DNA of 64,000 nucleotides from Euleptes europaea (GCF_029931775.1 NC_079312.1:8935821-8999820), one strand, 5' to 3'; positions 1 to 16,093 are shown, counted from the first letter of the stretch. A program made the numbers and translations. Notes: a model not told the origin generated them from the sequence alone.

Positions 1-116
1 CTAAAGAAAAACATTGCGTTAAAAAGATGCAATACTTAAGAGCAAATGAAAAAGCAAGTGTTGAAAAACCACACGTTGTCTGATTGAATGCCTTTGGCTT
101 AGGAATTGCAGTACAG

Positions 117-402
117 CAGTGGTTCCCAACCTTTTTTTTGACCAGGGACCACTAGGACTTTTTTGTTCGCTGCAGGGACCCCAAGGTTCAAAATAAAGAT
201 TCAGAGAATTTGAAAATAAACTTTAATCATAACTGTTAGTTAAACATTAAACTTAGAATAACATTTGAATATATATTTTTATAATAGAGAACTTTTAATT
301 GACAATATTAATTTATTATGGATTTATAACTTTGTTTCCCGGACCTTAATTTAGTTCTCGCGGACCCCTGGGGGTCCACGGACCCCTGGTTGGGAACCAG
401 TG
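117..402. mobile_element. hAT-type MITE
   Basis: The ends are inverted copies of CAGTGGTTCCCAACC, and the flanks carry an 8-bp target duplication with one mismatch (109-116 cagtacag, 403-410 cggtacag). Ends starting CAG and 8-bp duplications are typical of hAT transposons. There is no coding capacity, so this is a non-autonomous copy. The interior contains mirrored 'ggacccc' blocks. Confidence 0.8.
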
Positions 403-519
403 CGGTACAGAGTGGCTAAATTGGAGTCCACTAGTGCCTTAGAGGTCAAGAAAAAATGGGGGGGGGTTAGAGCTTTGGATAATTTTTGGGGGTGGGGTGG
501 GGGTTGAGCTTTGGAAAGT

Positions 520-870
520 CAAAGCTCTCTTCTTTAAATACCAGTACAGAGTTGGTCCTTTCTGGAACACCTCTTTTACATCCCTTACAGCTTCTGGGAT
601 TTTAGGAGGTTTTGTTAAGCGTAGATTTAGAACCTTGATGAGGACTAGAAACTTAAAAGAAAACCTTTAAATACTTGCTCTTGATAATACATTGAGATAT
701 TCGGGTGACATCCTACATGGCTACAGATGTCCCAAGAAAAAAAAGACAGAGGTAGCAGAGCAAAATCTGGGGGGCAGAGGTGATGGACCCTGGTCTGATC
801 TATCATGGCTTTTCTTATGTTCTTATGACATGGCTAAATTTGATCCTTATCTCTTGCAGCACAATGAAAT
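520..870. repeat. Duplicated flank block, copy in unit A
   Basis: This stretch aligns by eye with 26,690-26,840 plus 27,465-27,560; shared phrases include 'gaggactagaaac', 'catggctacagat' and 'caaaatctggggggcag'. Bases 40-110 similarly match 26,645-26,690 and 53,790-53,830. It marks the left part of the tandem segmental duplication. The end near 800-830 resembles the start of a minus-strand CR1 3' region. No gene is seen. Confidence 0.55.
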
Positions 871-894
871 ATGAGAGTTCAGCTGTCACATCTT

Positions 895-1230
895 TTGCCA
901 GAAGAACAGAGATATTCTTTGTGTTTAATGATTTTATTTAAAATAAAGCAGAATTATTTTTCTTAGGCAAGATCTTGAAAACAGGTATAAGTAAATCCGG
1001 TGTAAGTAAAACAGGTGTAAGTAAAGTAAGTACAGGGGAAAAGGCACACAATAAAAATCAGGGTGTCTAACATTTCTCAAACATAACTAAATACATAAGC
1101 ATTACTATTCTCTAAGATTAAGGGAAAACACAAACAAGGTTTTAAACTGACCGGCAGAATGCTGTGTAAAATGGGAAACCCTGCCCACGAGATGTTCACT
1201 CAATAGAAGGTCTTCTCTGAGTATAAACCA
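895..1230. repeat. Duplicated 3'-flank block of KZNF unit
   Basis: The sequence is shared with 2,290-2,520 and 30,690-30,960 ('tgattttatttaaa', 'acatttctcaaa', 'cattac..ttctctaagatta'). On the minus strand it offers an AATAAA signal near 931-936, so it may descend from the 3' end of a KZNF transcript. It is not a protein gene. Confidence 0.45.
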
Positions 1231-1239
1231 CCAGTAGAA

Positions 1240-1322
1240 AGCCATCAGGATCGAACTCAGGTTGTGAGCAGAGCTTTGACTGCAGTACTGCAGCTTATCA
1301 CTCTGTGGCACAGGGCTCCTTA
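1240..1322 (-). mobile_element. Sauria-type tRNA SINE, 5' fragment
   Basis: Read on the minus strand it has the tRNA-derived head: 'gtggcacagagtgataagctg', then 'gctctgctcacaacctgag' and a B-box-like 'gttcgatcc' region. It matches the head of the complete copy at 59,705-60,000. The BovB-like tail is missing. Confidence 0.7.
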
Positions 1323-1329
1323 CAGAGGT

Positions 1330-3030
1330 TATGGAACAACATAACAATATCATTCAAATCATGAATACACAATATCATCTCTAGGGAAATAGGGCCCTAA
1401 CCCCTTCAGGCCCTGAAACATGAGTATGGAGGTCTAGGAAACAGGAGCTTGTTAAGTTTTTGTTACCATTACCACTGTTTGATAAGACCATTACAATAGA
1501 AGTCCACTACCATATATCAGACAAGTTACAGTTTGTTTAAGTGATAAGTCCAGTTAGATTTAGTTACATTTTAAACACTGTTCAAGCAGTAAGTGGTTGT
1601 ATTGGTGGGACATCTAATATCCCTTTATAAACACTACTTTGCTACTGTAGACATTTAGCTTCATGTTATATGACAAATGAAATCTTTTCAATCAGTTAAA
1701 CCAATCCCAATGATCCAGCACTTCTCATCTAGCACCACTGCATAATCAATTTGCCTCTGCTTTTGTGCTAGCTAAAGGTACAAAGGTAAACTTAAGACTT
1801 CTTACTGATTTGCTTACTAAAGATTGTCACCTGAGGGTTTTGTGAAGTATGGCCCACTTCATCAGATGTGTCTTATATTGGTACATATATATGTGTGTGC
1901 ATAAATTACAAAATTATAGACACATATTTGGCTCACGGGGGGCCTTGGTGACTCTTAGTAGCCCTGCCTGACTCCTGCCATTGTGGCAAAAGAAAAGAAG
2001 CATCTCCATAGGCAGACACAGATGTAAGCAGGTGGAGACAGATCTTTGCAAAGGGGCTGGATTTCCCCCAAGAAATCTTCGTTTTTCAAATCCAGTCATT
2101 ATGAATAATTATTTAATTTGTACCCGCTCTAGGGATCAGCTCTTGGGAAAGTAAAAGCCCCATTATCTGAACTCACCTGTGGAATTCCCCATTGGAAATG
2201 TTCAGGACAAACGCTTGGAAAGAGACTTGCAAAGCAATGAAAAGTTATTTGCCAGGCATTAGATATTTGGCCAAATATTAGAGCCCAGGCATCAACAGAC
2301 AACTTCTTGGAGTTATTGATTTTATTTAAACTAAAAGTCTTACATATACAGAAAAAAGCCTGTGATATAAATCAGGTCTTGTAATATTTCTCAAATTTAA
2401 CTAAATATACAAGCATTACAGTTCTCTAAGATTAACACAAATCAGGTTTTCCGCTGACTGGCAGAATGCTATGAAAAATGGAAAGCCCGGCACACAAGAT
2501 ATATTCACCTAATGTAAGACCTTCTGTGACTGAAGGCCACGAGCCGGTTTAGACTGTTACATGCCAAAATTTTTTATAGAGGTGATAGCAAGAGAAAGAA
2601 GTCATTCTAACTTAACATGTGATTGTCCTGTAAATAAAATATGTCCCTAAAGAGATTATACAGATGATTAACTTGGTTATAAGGCTAAAAACAGCACTTG
2701 TTCACAATTAAAGAGTAATCATATTCTAACAGTGAAGTCAGCAAATCTTTGGATACTTACATCTGGTGACTGGAACTGTGAACGGGCAAGACAGATCTTT
2801 CTACAAACCTGAACAATTTGCAGAAAAATCTTAAATCTTAAAAAAAAATACATTGGGGACATTAAAATGCCGAAAATGATCAAACGTGTGCCTGTAACTT
2901 TAAGCAATAGATTCCTTCAGTGGCTGTTGCTAGGCAACCACTGATTCCAGGCTTGGCTCTGTCAGTAAAAGGCAAGGCCCTTTCCAGGCCTATTTTGGCC
3001 TTTGAGGGAGGACTCACTGGGGCCAGCCCT
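1330..3030. other. Stretch without an identifiable gene
   Basis: No convincing coding frame is seen. Parts (1,930-2,210 and 2,290-2,520) align with 30,400-30,660 and 30,700-30,960 in unit B, so this is duplicated 3'-flank DNA of the KZNF unit. The remainder is AT-rich unique-looking sequence. Confidence 0.4.
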
Positions 3031-3033
3031 GGC

Positions 3034-3265
3034 TAGGATTGCCAGCTCCAGGTTTGGGGAATTCCTGGAGATTTTGTGCTGAAGTCTGAGGAGGGCAGAG
3101 TTTGGGGAAGGAAGCAGCCTCATCAGGGTATATTGCCAGAGAGTCCACCCTTCAAAGCAGCCACTTTCTCCAGGGGGACAGATCTCTGTTGTCTGGAGTT
3201 CAGTTGCAATTCCAGGGGATCTCCAGCTTCCACCTGGAGGCTGGCAAGCCTAGGCCTGGCAGCAA
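3034..3265. mobile_element. TIR MITE, 'ggttgccag...ctggcaa' family
   Basis: It starts 'aggattgccagctccaggtt' and ends 'cacctggaggctggcaagcc', an imperfect inverted-end pair. The interior phrases 'cctggagattttg', 'gaggagggcag' and 'tctccaggg' recur in copies at 26,452, 56,590, 56,846 and 58,420. No coding sequence. The transposon superfamily was not determined. Confidence 0.65.
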
Positions 3266-3516
3266 ACTCTGGATGACTTGATACCCCCCAACCTGCATGA
3301 CTCAATTAGGTCTGGCTGCTTGCTGCTGTTCAACAGCAGCCACTCGTATGAAAACCAGTGTGGTGCAGCAGTTAAGACTTTCAGAGTGTAGTGCCTCATT
3401 AATTTAGTTTATGGGGAAAACATATCTTACACACATATATATATTCTTATGTACAGATCTAGAATCACTATGCATGATGGGTAAAGTAGCAATCTTTGGT
3501 CAAAGAGATTCACTAT

Positions 3517-3928
3517 TGTTAAGCCTGGGGGCAGGTTGACCCAGCAAGCAGTTGACCACACTGCAGGCATTGATATGGTTTCTCACTTGGTACAGGCAGG
3601 TTCCCTAATTAAGCCTGGAGCTTTGATTTAAGACAAGAAGTGTCATCCTGGAATGTAAACTTGTGTTTCCTCATTAACCATTAGGGAACGCCATGAAGAG
3701 CATTTTCTATTGGATATGCAAATAGTTGCTTATACGTCTATAAGGGTTTATTGGGCAGTTGAGTCTTACGTGTGTATTACGCCTCTGTAACCACCCATTA
3801 TCAAAGTCTATATCCATGCTTCCAACCCATTGATGTGTGTGGAAATTGCTCTGCGCTTTAGGCAATTTTCACCAGGCTTTTTGTGTATTGGCCAATAAAA
3901 ACAAACTGCTTTGAATCTTCAACTTCCG
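3517..3928 (+). mobile_element. Probable solo LTR (fossil)
   Basis: A 412-bp block starts TGTTAAGCC and is flanked by the 5-bp direct repeat ACTAT (3,512-3,516 and 3,929-3,933). It holds a TATA-like 'tataagg' motif and an AATAAA signal near 3,893, the order expected of an LTR read on the plus strand. The right end is not a clean CA, so the boundary could be off. No internal retroviral region is attached; it is an old remnant. Confidence 0.5.
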
Positions 3929-3939
3929 ACTATTTTATT

Positions 3940-5425
3940 GTGAATGAACTGAGTCTCAGAAAATAAAAAGATATAAATTAATTCATAGTAAAAATTGTCT
4001 TAACAGTAAATGGAGCAAAAGAAACTAGAGGAAAACGAGAGAAGTAAAAAAAGGATAGGCTATAAATTTAAAAATATTTAAACCGAAAAACTGATCAGCT
4101 GGCAATTTAACACATAAGGAAGGAGCCCTAATAGTTATAAATGTTTTATAAGTATTTGTATGCTCAAGGAGTGTTACAAGTAGGAAAATAGTAAAAAGGG
4201 AGATATCCCTTTTTTGGTGAAATGGGACAGATATCTGGAAACACAGCAGCTCCCAAAGAAAAGCTTAAACTGTGACCGATTATACTTTGTGCAGTGGCAA
4301 ACAAATGGAGATACAGGGACTGTTTCAAAAATGGTTTGTTTTTTTTAAAGTGACTACAGTGGTAAAAGTTAAAAGGGTTCAAGGGGATATATACTGGTGA
4401 GTGGGGGGATGCTGACGAAAATGTAGTAAAAGGGCCCAAACAGGCAGACAAAAGAAGTATTTCACGTCAAGAGGGAAGGAGGGCACAATCTGCTATTTGT
4501 CACTAATAAAGAGACGTTTGTCAGATTACATTCAATTTGTTGAAAATTAAGTATTTGATGTCTCACTATTGGGAAAGAAGTTTTTGCAGAGTTTTATCTT
4601 CCTACACAATGGATGCATCTGAAGCTTACACTGAAGAAAAGAATTTGCCATGAAAACCCAAAAGCAGGATTCATTTTCTTTGAGTTCACATACATTGTTA
4701 CTGTTCCAACACAACTTGGTTTATCTTCACAGTGGTTTTCTTGCACTGCTAGCTTGCTTATGAATTAGCCAACCGATGTTTTCCTCTATGGTAACTTGGA
4801 TCAGCCCTGAAAAATACACACTACAAGAGAGTGGGGCCTGCAATCTCCCCCTGTTGAATGAGGCTAGCTCAGCCAATGCTACATAGAAGATTCGCAAGTG
4901 GGCTACGTAGATTGTGCCCATGGGCCAGTTACAGAGCACAAGGGTTTTTTTTTTGCATCGCAAGGGCAATCACTGTGAGGAAGCTGAGATAGATATGCAC
5001 TTGTGAGGGGGGCAGTTCTATGGGTCTGACACTCCCCATGGCACTGCTGGCATCTGATAAGCAACGCAGGTTGGTGGAGCAGGACAGCAGGGTGTAGTGG
5101 AGAGCATTTGGTGTGGAAGGACACTGCTGGCAGTGATGGGCACTTTCCGTGGGGCGTGCAACAATAGAAAAGGAGTGTGTCAGCTCAAATGATAGTTGTC
5201 TGCCATGGCCCATCAGCTGGGCCATCCTGTCCCCCCTTCTGGGGTTGGCAGTGGGCAAACACTGGCTATCCCTGGCCTCTCCCCATGTGGGAATCAAACC
5301 AGGGACCTCTGGTGTGCTATCCCAGTGCCTTTCCATTGGGCCACAGCTGCCTTTGCAAGGTCCCTGCCTAGCCTCATATGGCTGGGACTGCCTAAGGCCT
5401 GAGGGTATTCCTCCTTAACATCCAA
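3940..5425. other. Stretch without an identifiable gene
   Basis: No supported gene. The part 4,560-4,745 aligns with 31,050-31,240 of unit B ('ctcactattgggaaag', 'ttgccatgaaaacc'), so it belongs to the duplicated KZNF 3' flank. Several overlapping short open frames at 4,900-5,420 show no family signature. Confidence 0.4.
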
Positions 5426-5429
5426 AGAT

Positions 5430-5585
5430 GCCATAGTCCCACTGTACACTGCACTGGTCAGGCCACACCTCAAGTAGTGTGTAGTTCTGGAGGCCTCACT
5501 TTAAAAAGGATGAGGACAGAATGGAGCAGGTGCAGAGGAGAGCGACGAGGATGATTGAGGACCTGAAGACAAAACCTCTGGGGCC
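5430..5585 (+). mobile_element. CR1 LINE fragment (RT C-terminal region)
   Basis: The DNA 'cactgcactggtcaggccaca' followed by 'tagttctggaggcctcact' and 'gagcaggtgcagaggagagcg' matches the CR1 ORF2 stretch that encodes the '...RPHLEYCVQFWSP...LEQVQRRAT' region. It is a short, decayed internal fragment. Confidence 0.6.
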
Positions 5586-6406
5586 CAAAGGAGTGTCACA
5601 GACATCACAGGTGTCGATTCTGGTTTCCCATTCAAAGTGTTTCATCCCTGTCCTCTAGAACTAAAGGGGGGGGTGACAAGGGGCTGTAGTAGGGGGGATT
5701 AGTTATACCTCTTTCTCTCACTCTGACCAATCTGGGCCTTAGAGTGGCGAATGCTAGCCATCTTCTACAGAATGTCCATGAGGAGTGTACCATTGAGGCA
5801 GGTGGTGTAGCTAGGCTGTAGCTTAAAGGTTCTCAAAATCTGGATGTTAATCTCTGAAGCCATTTATTTAATTATACGGAATTATAGAATATATGACGGC
5901 TTCCATTATGAATGAAGCTTTTCCCACACTCCAGGAATTTATAACGTTTCACCACTGTGTGAATTCTTTGATGGGAAGTAAACCTTTTCTACACTCCAGG
6001 GATTCATGTGGATTCTTTCATGGACAAAAAGATTTGCACCTTGTATGAAGCTTTTCCCACTCCAGGCATTTATAAGAATTCTCCCATGTGAATTTTTTGA
6101 TGGGAAGCAAAGTTACTACTTTGCCTGAAGCTTTTTCCACACTCCAAGGATTTATATGGTTTCTCGCCTGTGTGAATTCTTTGAAGGGTGGTAAGACTTT
6201 GATTCCAACTGAAGCTTTTCCCACACTTCAGGCATTTATATGGTTTCTTGCCTGTGTGAATTCTTTGATGGGAAGTAAGTTGTGCACTCTTATGAAAACT
6301 GCTGCCACACTCCAGACATTTATATGGTTTCTTTTCTGTATGAACTCTTTCGTGGGAAGTAAGATTTCCATGTGCAGTAAAGCTTTTTCCACACACCAGG
6401 CATTTA

Positions 6407-9563
<3,157 letters not shown>

Positions 9564-10646
9564 TATATATCTTTCCCTAAAGCTTTTCCCACACTCCTGG
9601 CATTTATATGGGTTCTCTCCAGTGGGAATAGTTTGATGAGAAGTAAGGTATCCACTCCCACTGAAGCTTTCCCTGCAGACTAGACATGTGTATGGTTTCT
9701 CCCCTGTGTGAATCCTTTGATGGGAAGTTAGTATATTTTTCCTCCTGAAGTTTTCTCCACACTCCAGGCATTTATATTTTTCCCTTCCCTCAGGGATATT
9801 AAGAATTTCCCCACTTGCAGTGCTCTTATTCCTATCCTGTCTTTTGTACATTTTTCGCAGTGTAGAGTCACCCTCCTGTAGAAGACCAGAAGTATTTCTC
9901 CCTTTATATGAATGCTTTTCATTCTTGTTCTTCAGTGCATTGCAGTATTTAAGATTGTCTTTCACAACTGAATAAGTATCCTCTTTCTGCATCCTGAGAT
10001 GCTTAGTTGGTTCATCTGCTGACTCCCACATACCTCCTGCTGAAAGAAAGAAAACCTTTTGTGATGATGACTACTCAGATAAATAAGGGAACTGTAGTTC
10101 CTTGAACCGATAATTTGGAAACAATAATTTGCCTTTGTCTTTAAATGTTACTCAGACAGGGTGGATAAAAATCAATTTTTTTTAGTTAAAAAATTAATCC
10201 ATTAACAAAGTCATGCTCTTCCAGACGCTTCTGTAAGATTATTTTGGGCATTTTTTCTATCTGAAAGATATTATTGCAGATGCTTTTGCAGTTCTCAAAA
10301 CTGTGAATTTGTGTCTGCAGAGATAACATGCCTCTTCTTCACAGCAAAATGTTATAAAGTAAACAGAGAATTGAGAACAATACCTTAATCCCATTGTTCC
10401 TTTGCAAATCGATATACACAGAATCAACCCTTTACCTCTTAAGTGCTATGTTTCAAGAAGTTCAATGAATAGAAGATTGTTTGGAGTGGAACAGATGTGC
10501 ACAAGGAGCAAAGGGAGAAAAGGGAGGGGCAAGCAGTAAGAATGAAAGTGAACCCTTCTGAGAAGAATACTTCACTAGTTTTGAGATCTTTGTGTGTATA
10601 ACCTGAGGTCTATCATATTATTCTCTCCCTGGAGGAGAAATCTATA

Positions 10647-10802
10647 ATGATAGCAGGCTGTAAAAGATACCCAGTTTGGGAATATTTTAATGAAGTTCCT
10701 CTACCTACGGGTAAGGCAGGCATGTGTGCAAAATGCAAACACTGCAACAAAGAAATGCAAGGCCTGGTGACCCGAATGAAACAACATCATGAGAAGTGTT
10801 GA
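10647..10802 (+). pseudogene. hAT transposase N-terminus with BED zinc finger
   Basis: An open segment of 51 codons begins MIAGCKRYPVWEYFN. It carries the BED finger signature: aromatic residues (VWEYF), then CKHCNKEM and a closing HHEKC. A stop (TGA 10,800-10,802) follows; in an intact element this part would be joined to the downstream core. BED domains bind DNA near the hAT ends. This is the start of the element whose core lies at 16,759-17,400, now about 6 kb away because of nested insertions. Confidence 0.7.
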
Positions 10803-11084
10803 GAAGAACAGGCAGATCATCAGATTGGTAAACATTTTGATTAAATCATATTTCTTAAAGACTGCCTTGAGGAATTGTCAAGTTTGAGCAAATTATATTT
10901 GTTATTATATCTGCATGTTACTGTCATTTTGATACGGTTGTAATGAAGAAATAGTTGAAACAAGCAAATATTCCTTTTTGGGGCAGTACTGAGTGGCAGT
11001 GAATACAATGAGGAATGCTAAATAAGCAGAAATTATATAAATAATAAAATAACAGCCTTTACTTTTTTGTTTAGGGGTATCCAT

Positions 11085-11390
11085 CATCAACTATAGGAGA
11101 ATTACGCAACTTTAAGATTGACAAAGTGGAAATTGAAATTATTGAAGATTTTCTATTCCTTGGTTCCATCATCAACCAAAAGGGAGACTGCAGCCAAGAA
11201 ATCAGAAGGAGATTGAGACTGGGAAGGGCAGCCATGACGGAGCTAGAAAAGATTCTGAAGTGTAAGGATGTGTCAAGATCAGGTTAATTCATGCCATTGT
11301 ATTCCCTAGTACTATGTATGGGTGTGAGAGCTGGAAAATGAAGAAAGCTGATAGGAAGAAAGTCAATTCCTTTGAAATGTGGTGTTGGAA
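11085..11390 (+). mobile_element. BovB (RTE) LINE, left part
   Basis: The translation has the BovB signature FLFLGSIINQKGDCSQEIRR followed by the 'GRAAM.ELEKILKCKD' block, colinear with the copy at 53,880-54,668. It ends at 'gtggtgttgga', where the DIRS element begins, and resumes at 16,203. It is 5'-truncated, like most BovB copies. Confidence 0.88.
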
Positions 11391-11530
11391 GGGTACCCTG
11401 GCTACTTACCGTGAGGGTCCTTTCTCCTCTGAGGACAAGGCCATCTTGATTGGGTGATTCTTGCCGCTCACCCGGGGAGGCAGGACTAAACTTGACTTCC
11501 TGTCCCATTGGCAGGAATCTGCCCTGTCAC
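11391..11530. repeat. DIRS inverted terminal repeat, left
   Basis: It is an inverted partner of 16,094-16,202: shared blocks are 'gaggcaggactaaacttgac', 'ttcctgtcccattggc' and 'gccctgtcac' on one side and their reverse complements on the other. The left copy has about 30 extra bases at its outer edge. Inverted rather than direct terminal repeats distinguish DIRS from ordinary LTR elements. Confidence 0.85.
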
Positions 11531-11756
11531 TCAGTTTCCAAACTTGCCGAGCTGCTAGGGACAGAATTTCTCAAACCTTGATAACTGATAATTAATTGCT
11601 TTAAACATAGAACTGAGAAAGAACTTACAATAGTATGCTCAGTAAGGAAGAAAATACAGAATAGAGAGGAAAGAACAACCCTGGGGACTAACCCATTGTT
11701 TCTAACCTCTTGTCCAAACGACCACAGATCCTTTATCAACCTAAAGACCCCTATTA

Positions 11757-11865
11757 AATGTGGTCTAACTGGGTGGGCAAGATAGCCTGGTCCTCAGAGG
11801 AGAAAGGACCCTCATGGTAAGTAGCCAGGGTACCCTTCTCCCTCTGAGGAAAGGCCATCTTGATT
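11757..11865. repeat. DIRS internal complementary region
   Basis: This short block joins the reverse complement of the left outer edge ('gtagccagggtaccc') directly to the reverse complement of the right outer edge ('ttctccctctgagg'). DIRS elements are known to use such a region to template completion of the ends through a circular intermediate. Its position between the recombinase gene and the 3' terminal repeat fits the family. Confidence 0.8.
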
Positions 11866-12209
11866 GGGACCTCCAAGAGCTGTTGTCCCTTAGGGTGGGA
11901 GTTAGACCTCACCCACTACTTGCTGTAATACCCTTCTGCCAAAGGCAGCCTCGGCCGAGGCGAAGGCATCTATTCTATAATGCCGTGTGAAAGTAGAGGC
12001 TGACGACCAAGTGGCCGCTCTGCAAATTTCCTCTACCGAGGCCTGTCTAGAGAAGGCCGCCGAGGTGGCCGCACTCCTCACTGAATGTGCTGTAATGCCC
12101 ATTGGGATGGGAACACCGCTAGCCTTATAAGCCTCAGCTATGCAGGTCCTGATGATGGAACTGATGATGGACTTAGATAATTTCTCCCCTTTTTTGGGTC
12201 CAGCTAAGG

Positions 12210-13075
12210 CAGGGGTGGGGAACCTTTTTCCTGCCAAGGGCCATTTGCACATTTATAACATCATTTGGGGGCCATACCAGGTGTAGATCTCCCGTGGGGG
12301 GGGGGGAGAGGCTAGGGTTGCCAGGTCTCCGGCCACCACCTGGAGGTTGGCAACCCCAGGGGAGGCCACGCAGAGAAGGCCTGGAGGGCTCCCCCGGTCC
12401 TCCCCCCCCAGGTGGGAGGGCAGCCAGCGGTGGGCCCGAGCAAATGAGGTGCCAGGGAGGCGCAGCCCGCGGTCGATCGGCAAGGGAGTAAGGAAGGAAA
12501 ACAGAGAAAGAGGAAAAGGGAGAGAGGGAGAAAGAAATGAAAAGGGGGAGAAAGAAAAGGACGGAGGGAGACAGACAAAGAGACAGAAAGAGAGGGAGAG
12601 AGAAAAGCTTTCCCCTCCCCCGACACACACATCCGCCGGCCCCACGCGACCTGGCCCCAGGCTCTATGCCCTCCCCACCCCAGAGTCCACAAAAGGCCCC
12701 CTGAAGCCCAATCGGCTCCTGCGCTCATGCTCTGCCACCGGGAGCCACGAGCATCTCCCCCCCCCGCTGCTCAACAGCTGACAGGCAGCAAGAGGGGCTT
12801 ACAGTGTGCCCCGCCATTCCTGCACGCTGCTGCTATAGGGGGCAACCTTGGGGGAAGCGTCCCTCCCCCTCCTCTCGCTGACCAACAGCCGTCAGTCGGC
12901 GAGAGGAGGTCCAAAGGGCGCTGCAGCACCCCTGCAAGCCGTGACCCCAGGAACACCCTCAGGGTGGGCCACCCTATGACCCGCCTCCGCGGCGGGGGCC
13001 CAGAGCTCCTGAGGGCCACAAAAAATGTCCTCGAGGGCCACATACAGCCCCCGGGCCTGAGGTTCCCCATCCCTG
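12210..13075. mobile_element. Non-autonomous hAT element inside DIRS
   Basis: Inverted ends CAGGGGTGGGGAACCT and AGGTTCCCCATCCCTG are flanked by an exact 8-bp duplication AGCTAAGG (12,202-12,209 and 13,076-13,083). It interrupts the DIRS recombinase region. The 866-bp interior is very GC-rich with a long purine tract (12,480-12,605). It also contains a tiny 'agggttgccag...ttggcaacccc' inverted pair (12,313-12,358) that looks like a nearly deleted copy of the MITE family seen at 3,034. No transposase. Confidence 0.88.
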
Positions 13076-16000
13076 AGCTAAGGAGACAAACATTGCCTCA
13101 GTCTTTCTAAGATGAGCCGTTCGACGGATGTAGACGCGTAAAGCTCTTTTTACGTCTAATTTATGCCACTCCTTTTCCTTATCGCATTGAGGTTTTGTGC
13201 AAAAGGACGGTAGGTGAATCTCCTGCGGCCTGTGAAAAATAGAGTTCACCTTAGGTAAGAAGGCAGGGTCTGTCAGAGAACCATCGTGTCGGCGTGGAAG
13301 ACGCAGAGACCCGAGTTGATAGAGAGAGCTCCCAATTCGGACACCCTTCTGGCTGAAGTGACCACAATCAGGAATAGTGTCTTCATCCTGACAAATTTCA
13401 GGGGCACCTCTCTTATGGGCTCAAACGGATGCTTGATAAGTGCTGACAGTACTAAGTGGAGACGCCAAGTGGGGAATCTGTGGACCGGAGGAGGCTTGGA
13501 CTGCATGACCCCCCTTAAGAAGGACTTGATGTGTGGATGGTGCGCTAACAGGTGACCATTAAGGAGAGGCACGACCGTGGCAATAGCTGAAATTTGTTTT
13601 CTTAGAGTAGCTACCTAGAGATCCTGAGACACACCGTCCTGCAGGAATGACAGAACATCAGCAGTGGACGGAAGTAGGGGATTGGTCTTCTTTCTCCTGC
13701 TCCATCGCATGAAGGCCTTCCAAGTTGCGTTATAAATCCTCTGTGTAGCTGGTCTACGAGAGTGCAAGATGGTGTCCACAACAGCAGGACTGTATCCACA
13801 GTTTACAAACCTGAGCAATTCGATAGCCACGCGGTCAGCCTGAACCAGCCAAGATCCGGATGATGGATTGGGCCCTGCTGCAGGAGGTCCGGTTGTAGAG
13901 GTATCCGCCAATGGTCGTGCAAGGATAGCTCCCTTAGAGCAGGGTACCAAGGCCTCCAAGGCCAGTCCGGTGCTACGAGGATCACAGTGGCGTGTTACCT
14001 GCAAATCTTCCTGAGTACCCTGGGAAGCAGGGGGAGGGGCGGGAACGAGTAAAGAGGACCCTGTGGCCATGGGGCTAAGAGGGCGTCTGTCTGATCTGCT
14101 GCTGGATGATGGAACCTGGAATAGAATTGAGTAGCTGTCGGTTTTTGTGGGAGGCAAACAGGTCCACCAGAGGATTGCCGAACCTGGATACTATCTGTTG
14201 GAAAGCGTTCTTGTGTAGGGACCACTCTCCTTCCTCCACCTGTTGCCTGCTTAGCCAGTTGGCATGGATGTTTTGAGTTCCCTGGATGTACTTGGCACGT
14301 AGGGAGAGAAGATGACTTTCCGCCCATCGAAGGATGGGTAATACCTCTCAATGTAGACTGGATGAACGAGAGCCCCCGTTTGTTGATGTGTGCCTTGGCT
14401 GTAGTATTGTCCATCCGGACAAGAACGTGCTTGTGATTTATGAGATGACTGAAGGCCTCCAGGGACCTCCTGATGGCTCTGATTTCCAACTGGTTGATGT
14501 GCAACTGTTGCTCCTGTTGACTCCACTGTCCTTGTGCCAGTTGATCTAGAAGAGTAGCCCCCCAACCCTCCAGGCTGGCAACTGTGTAAATCTGGAGGGG
14601 ATCCTCGTGAATGTAGGGTCGACCCCTGTTTAGATTGGATGGGACAGACCACCATCTGAGGCTCTTGCGAACCTTCAATGGAGCGTGGATCAGACAGTCT
14701 ACCTTCTATAGTATTTGTCCTTGGAATGGTCGGAGGAGCCACTGTAGTGGGTGGGAATGGAGCCTGGCCCATTTCACGCAGTCCAGGCAAGCGATCATCA
14801 GGCCCAGCAGCCTGGCCAGGGACATCAGTTTTGTAGATCTTGAACTCGCCATCTCGGTTGCAAGCTTGACCAGCTTCAAAACTTTTTCCGGGGGTAGACT
14901 CACCAAGTTGTTGGTTGTGTCTAGGATCACTTCCAGGTGTAGTAGTCGTTGCCGAGGAGTGCTGCTGCTCTTCTGCCAGTTTATGAGATAACAGTGTTGT
15001 TCCATGCACTGGATCACCCTCTGAGTATGGTCTATGGCCAATTCCATGGAAGGAGCACAGGTCAAAATGTCATCTAAATAGGGGAGAATTTGGAGGCCCC
15101 CAAGGCGCAGGGAGGCCATCAACGTGACCAGGACCTTGGTCAATACATGTGGGGCCGAGGCCAACCCAAAGGATTAAGAGTCTCATTAGCTAAGAGTCTG
15201 GGTTGTTGTTCAGTATTGTCAAGGGCTTCCTTGTCGGAGGAAAACTCACCCTCCTCCCTCTCTTCTTCCTCATCAGAATCCATAGAGGAAGAGGCAGCCC
15301 CTTGTGGCTGATCCAGTCTGAGCTGTTGCTTTCTGGCAGCCTTAGTGAGCCAGGGGCTCTGAACTTCCTTAGAGCCAGCCAAGTGAGCCTGAGAGGTCTC
15401 GGCTGTAACAGCTTGAGGACTTGCTGAAGAAGGGGTCACTACTGACTGAATGGCTTGTAACTGCTCCCTCATGAGCACGCCCACAATATTATAAATCTCT
15501 ACATGGGTAACAGCCCAAGACCCATCCATATTCCCAGGGGGAGAGAAGGGTACATTACCGCTCGCTGCCGCCTCGGTTCCATAGGTTAGCATGGCTGCAA
15601 CAGCTCCCTCGTTGCCACTAGGGGCTGAACGGGAGCAAGCGGCAAGCAAGTCGGGTGCCCGCAGCGTTTGTGCGCCAAACAGCTGCCGTTGGGGCGGCTT
15701 TTCTTTTGCGCGCTCTCCTCGCTGAGACGATCAGAGAGCGAGGGAGCACGTCTACGGCCAGCTGCCAATGTCCGGGCTTGCTGGAGAGCCGAAGTGAGTC
15801 CGCCGTCGTCTGAATCTCCTTCAGGAAGGAAATCGGCTTGTTGTTTTGCCTTGTAGGCCATTTTAGATCTCCCTTCCCACCCGAACCAGGAGAAGAGCGG
15901 GAGGAGGGGGAGCCAGGTAGGGCAAAGAAAAAAGATAGAAACAGACGCTAAGGCGTCAGATGAAGGAGATGAAAGTCAAAAGGAATCAGAATAACCAGGA

Positions 16001-16093
16001 AGGAAAAAAGGGTTGAAAAATCTATCCTACTCTATAAAGTGCTGGAGAGCACTTTCTGAACAGCCTTCCCTGGTTAGGCAGGAAGAGAAAACA

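Noticed and set aside
12173-12781. Ser/Phe/Leu-rich ORFs of 130-150 codons
   Set aside because: They come from a purine/pyrimidine tract inside a non-autonomous hAT element, not from a gene.
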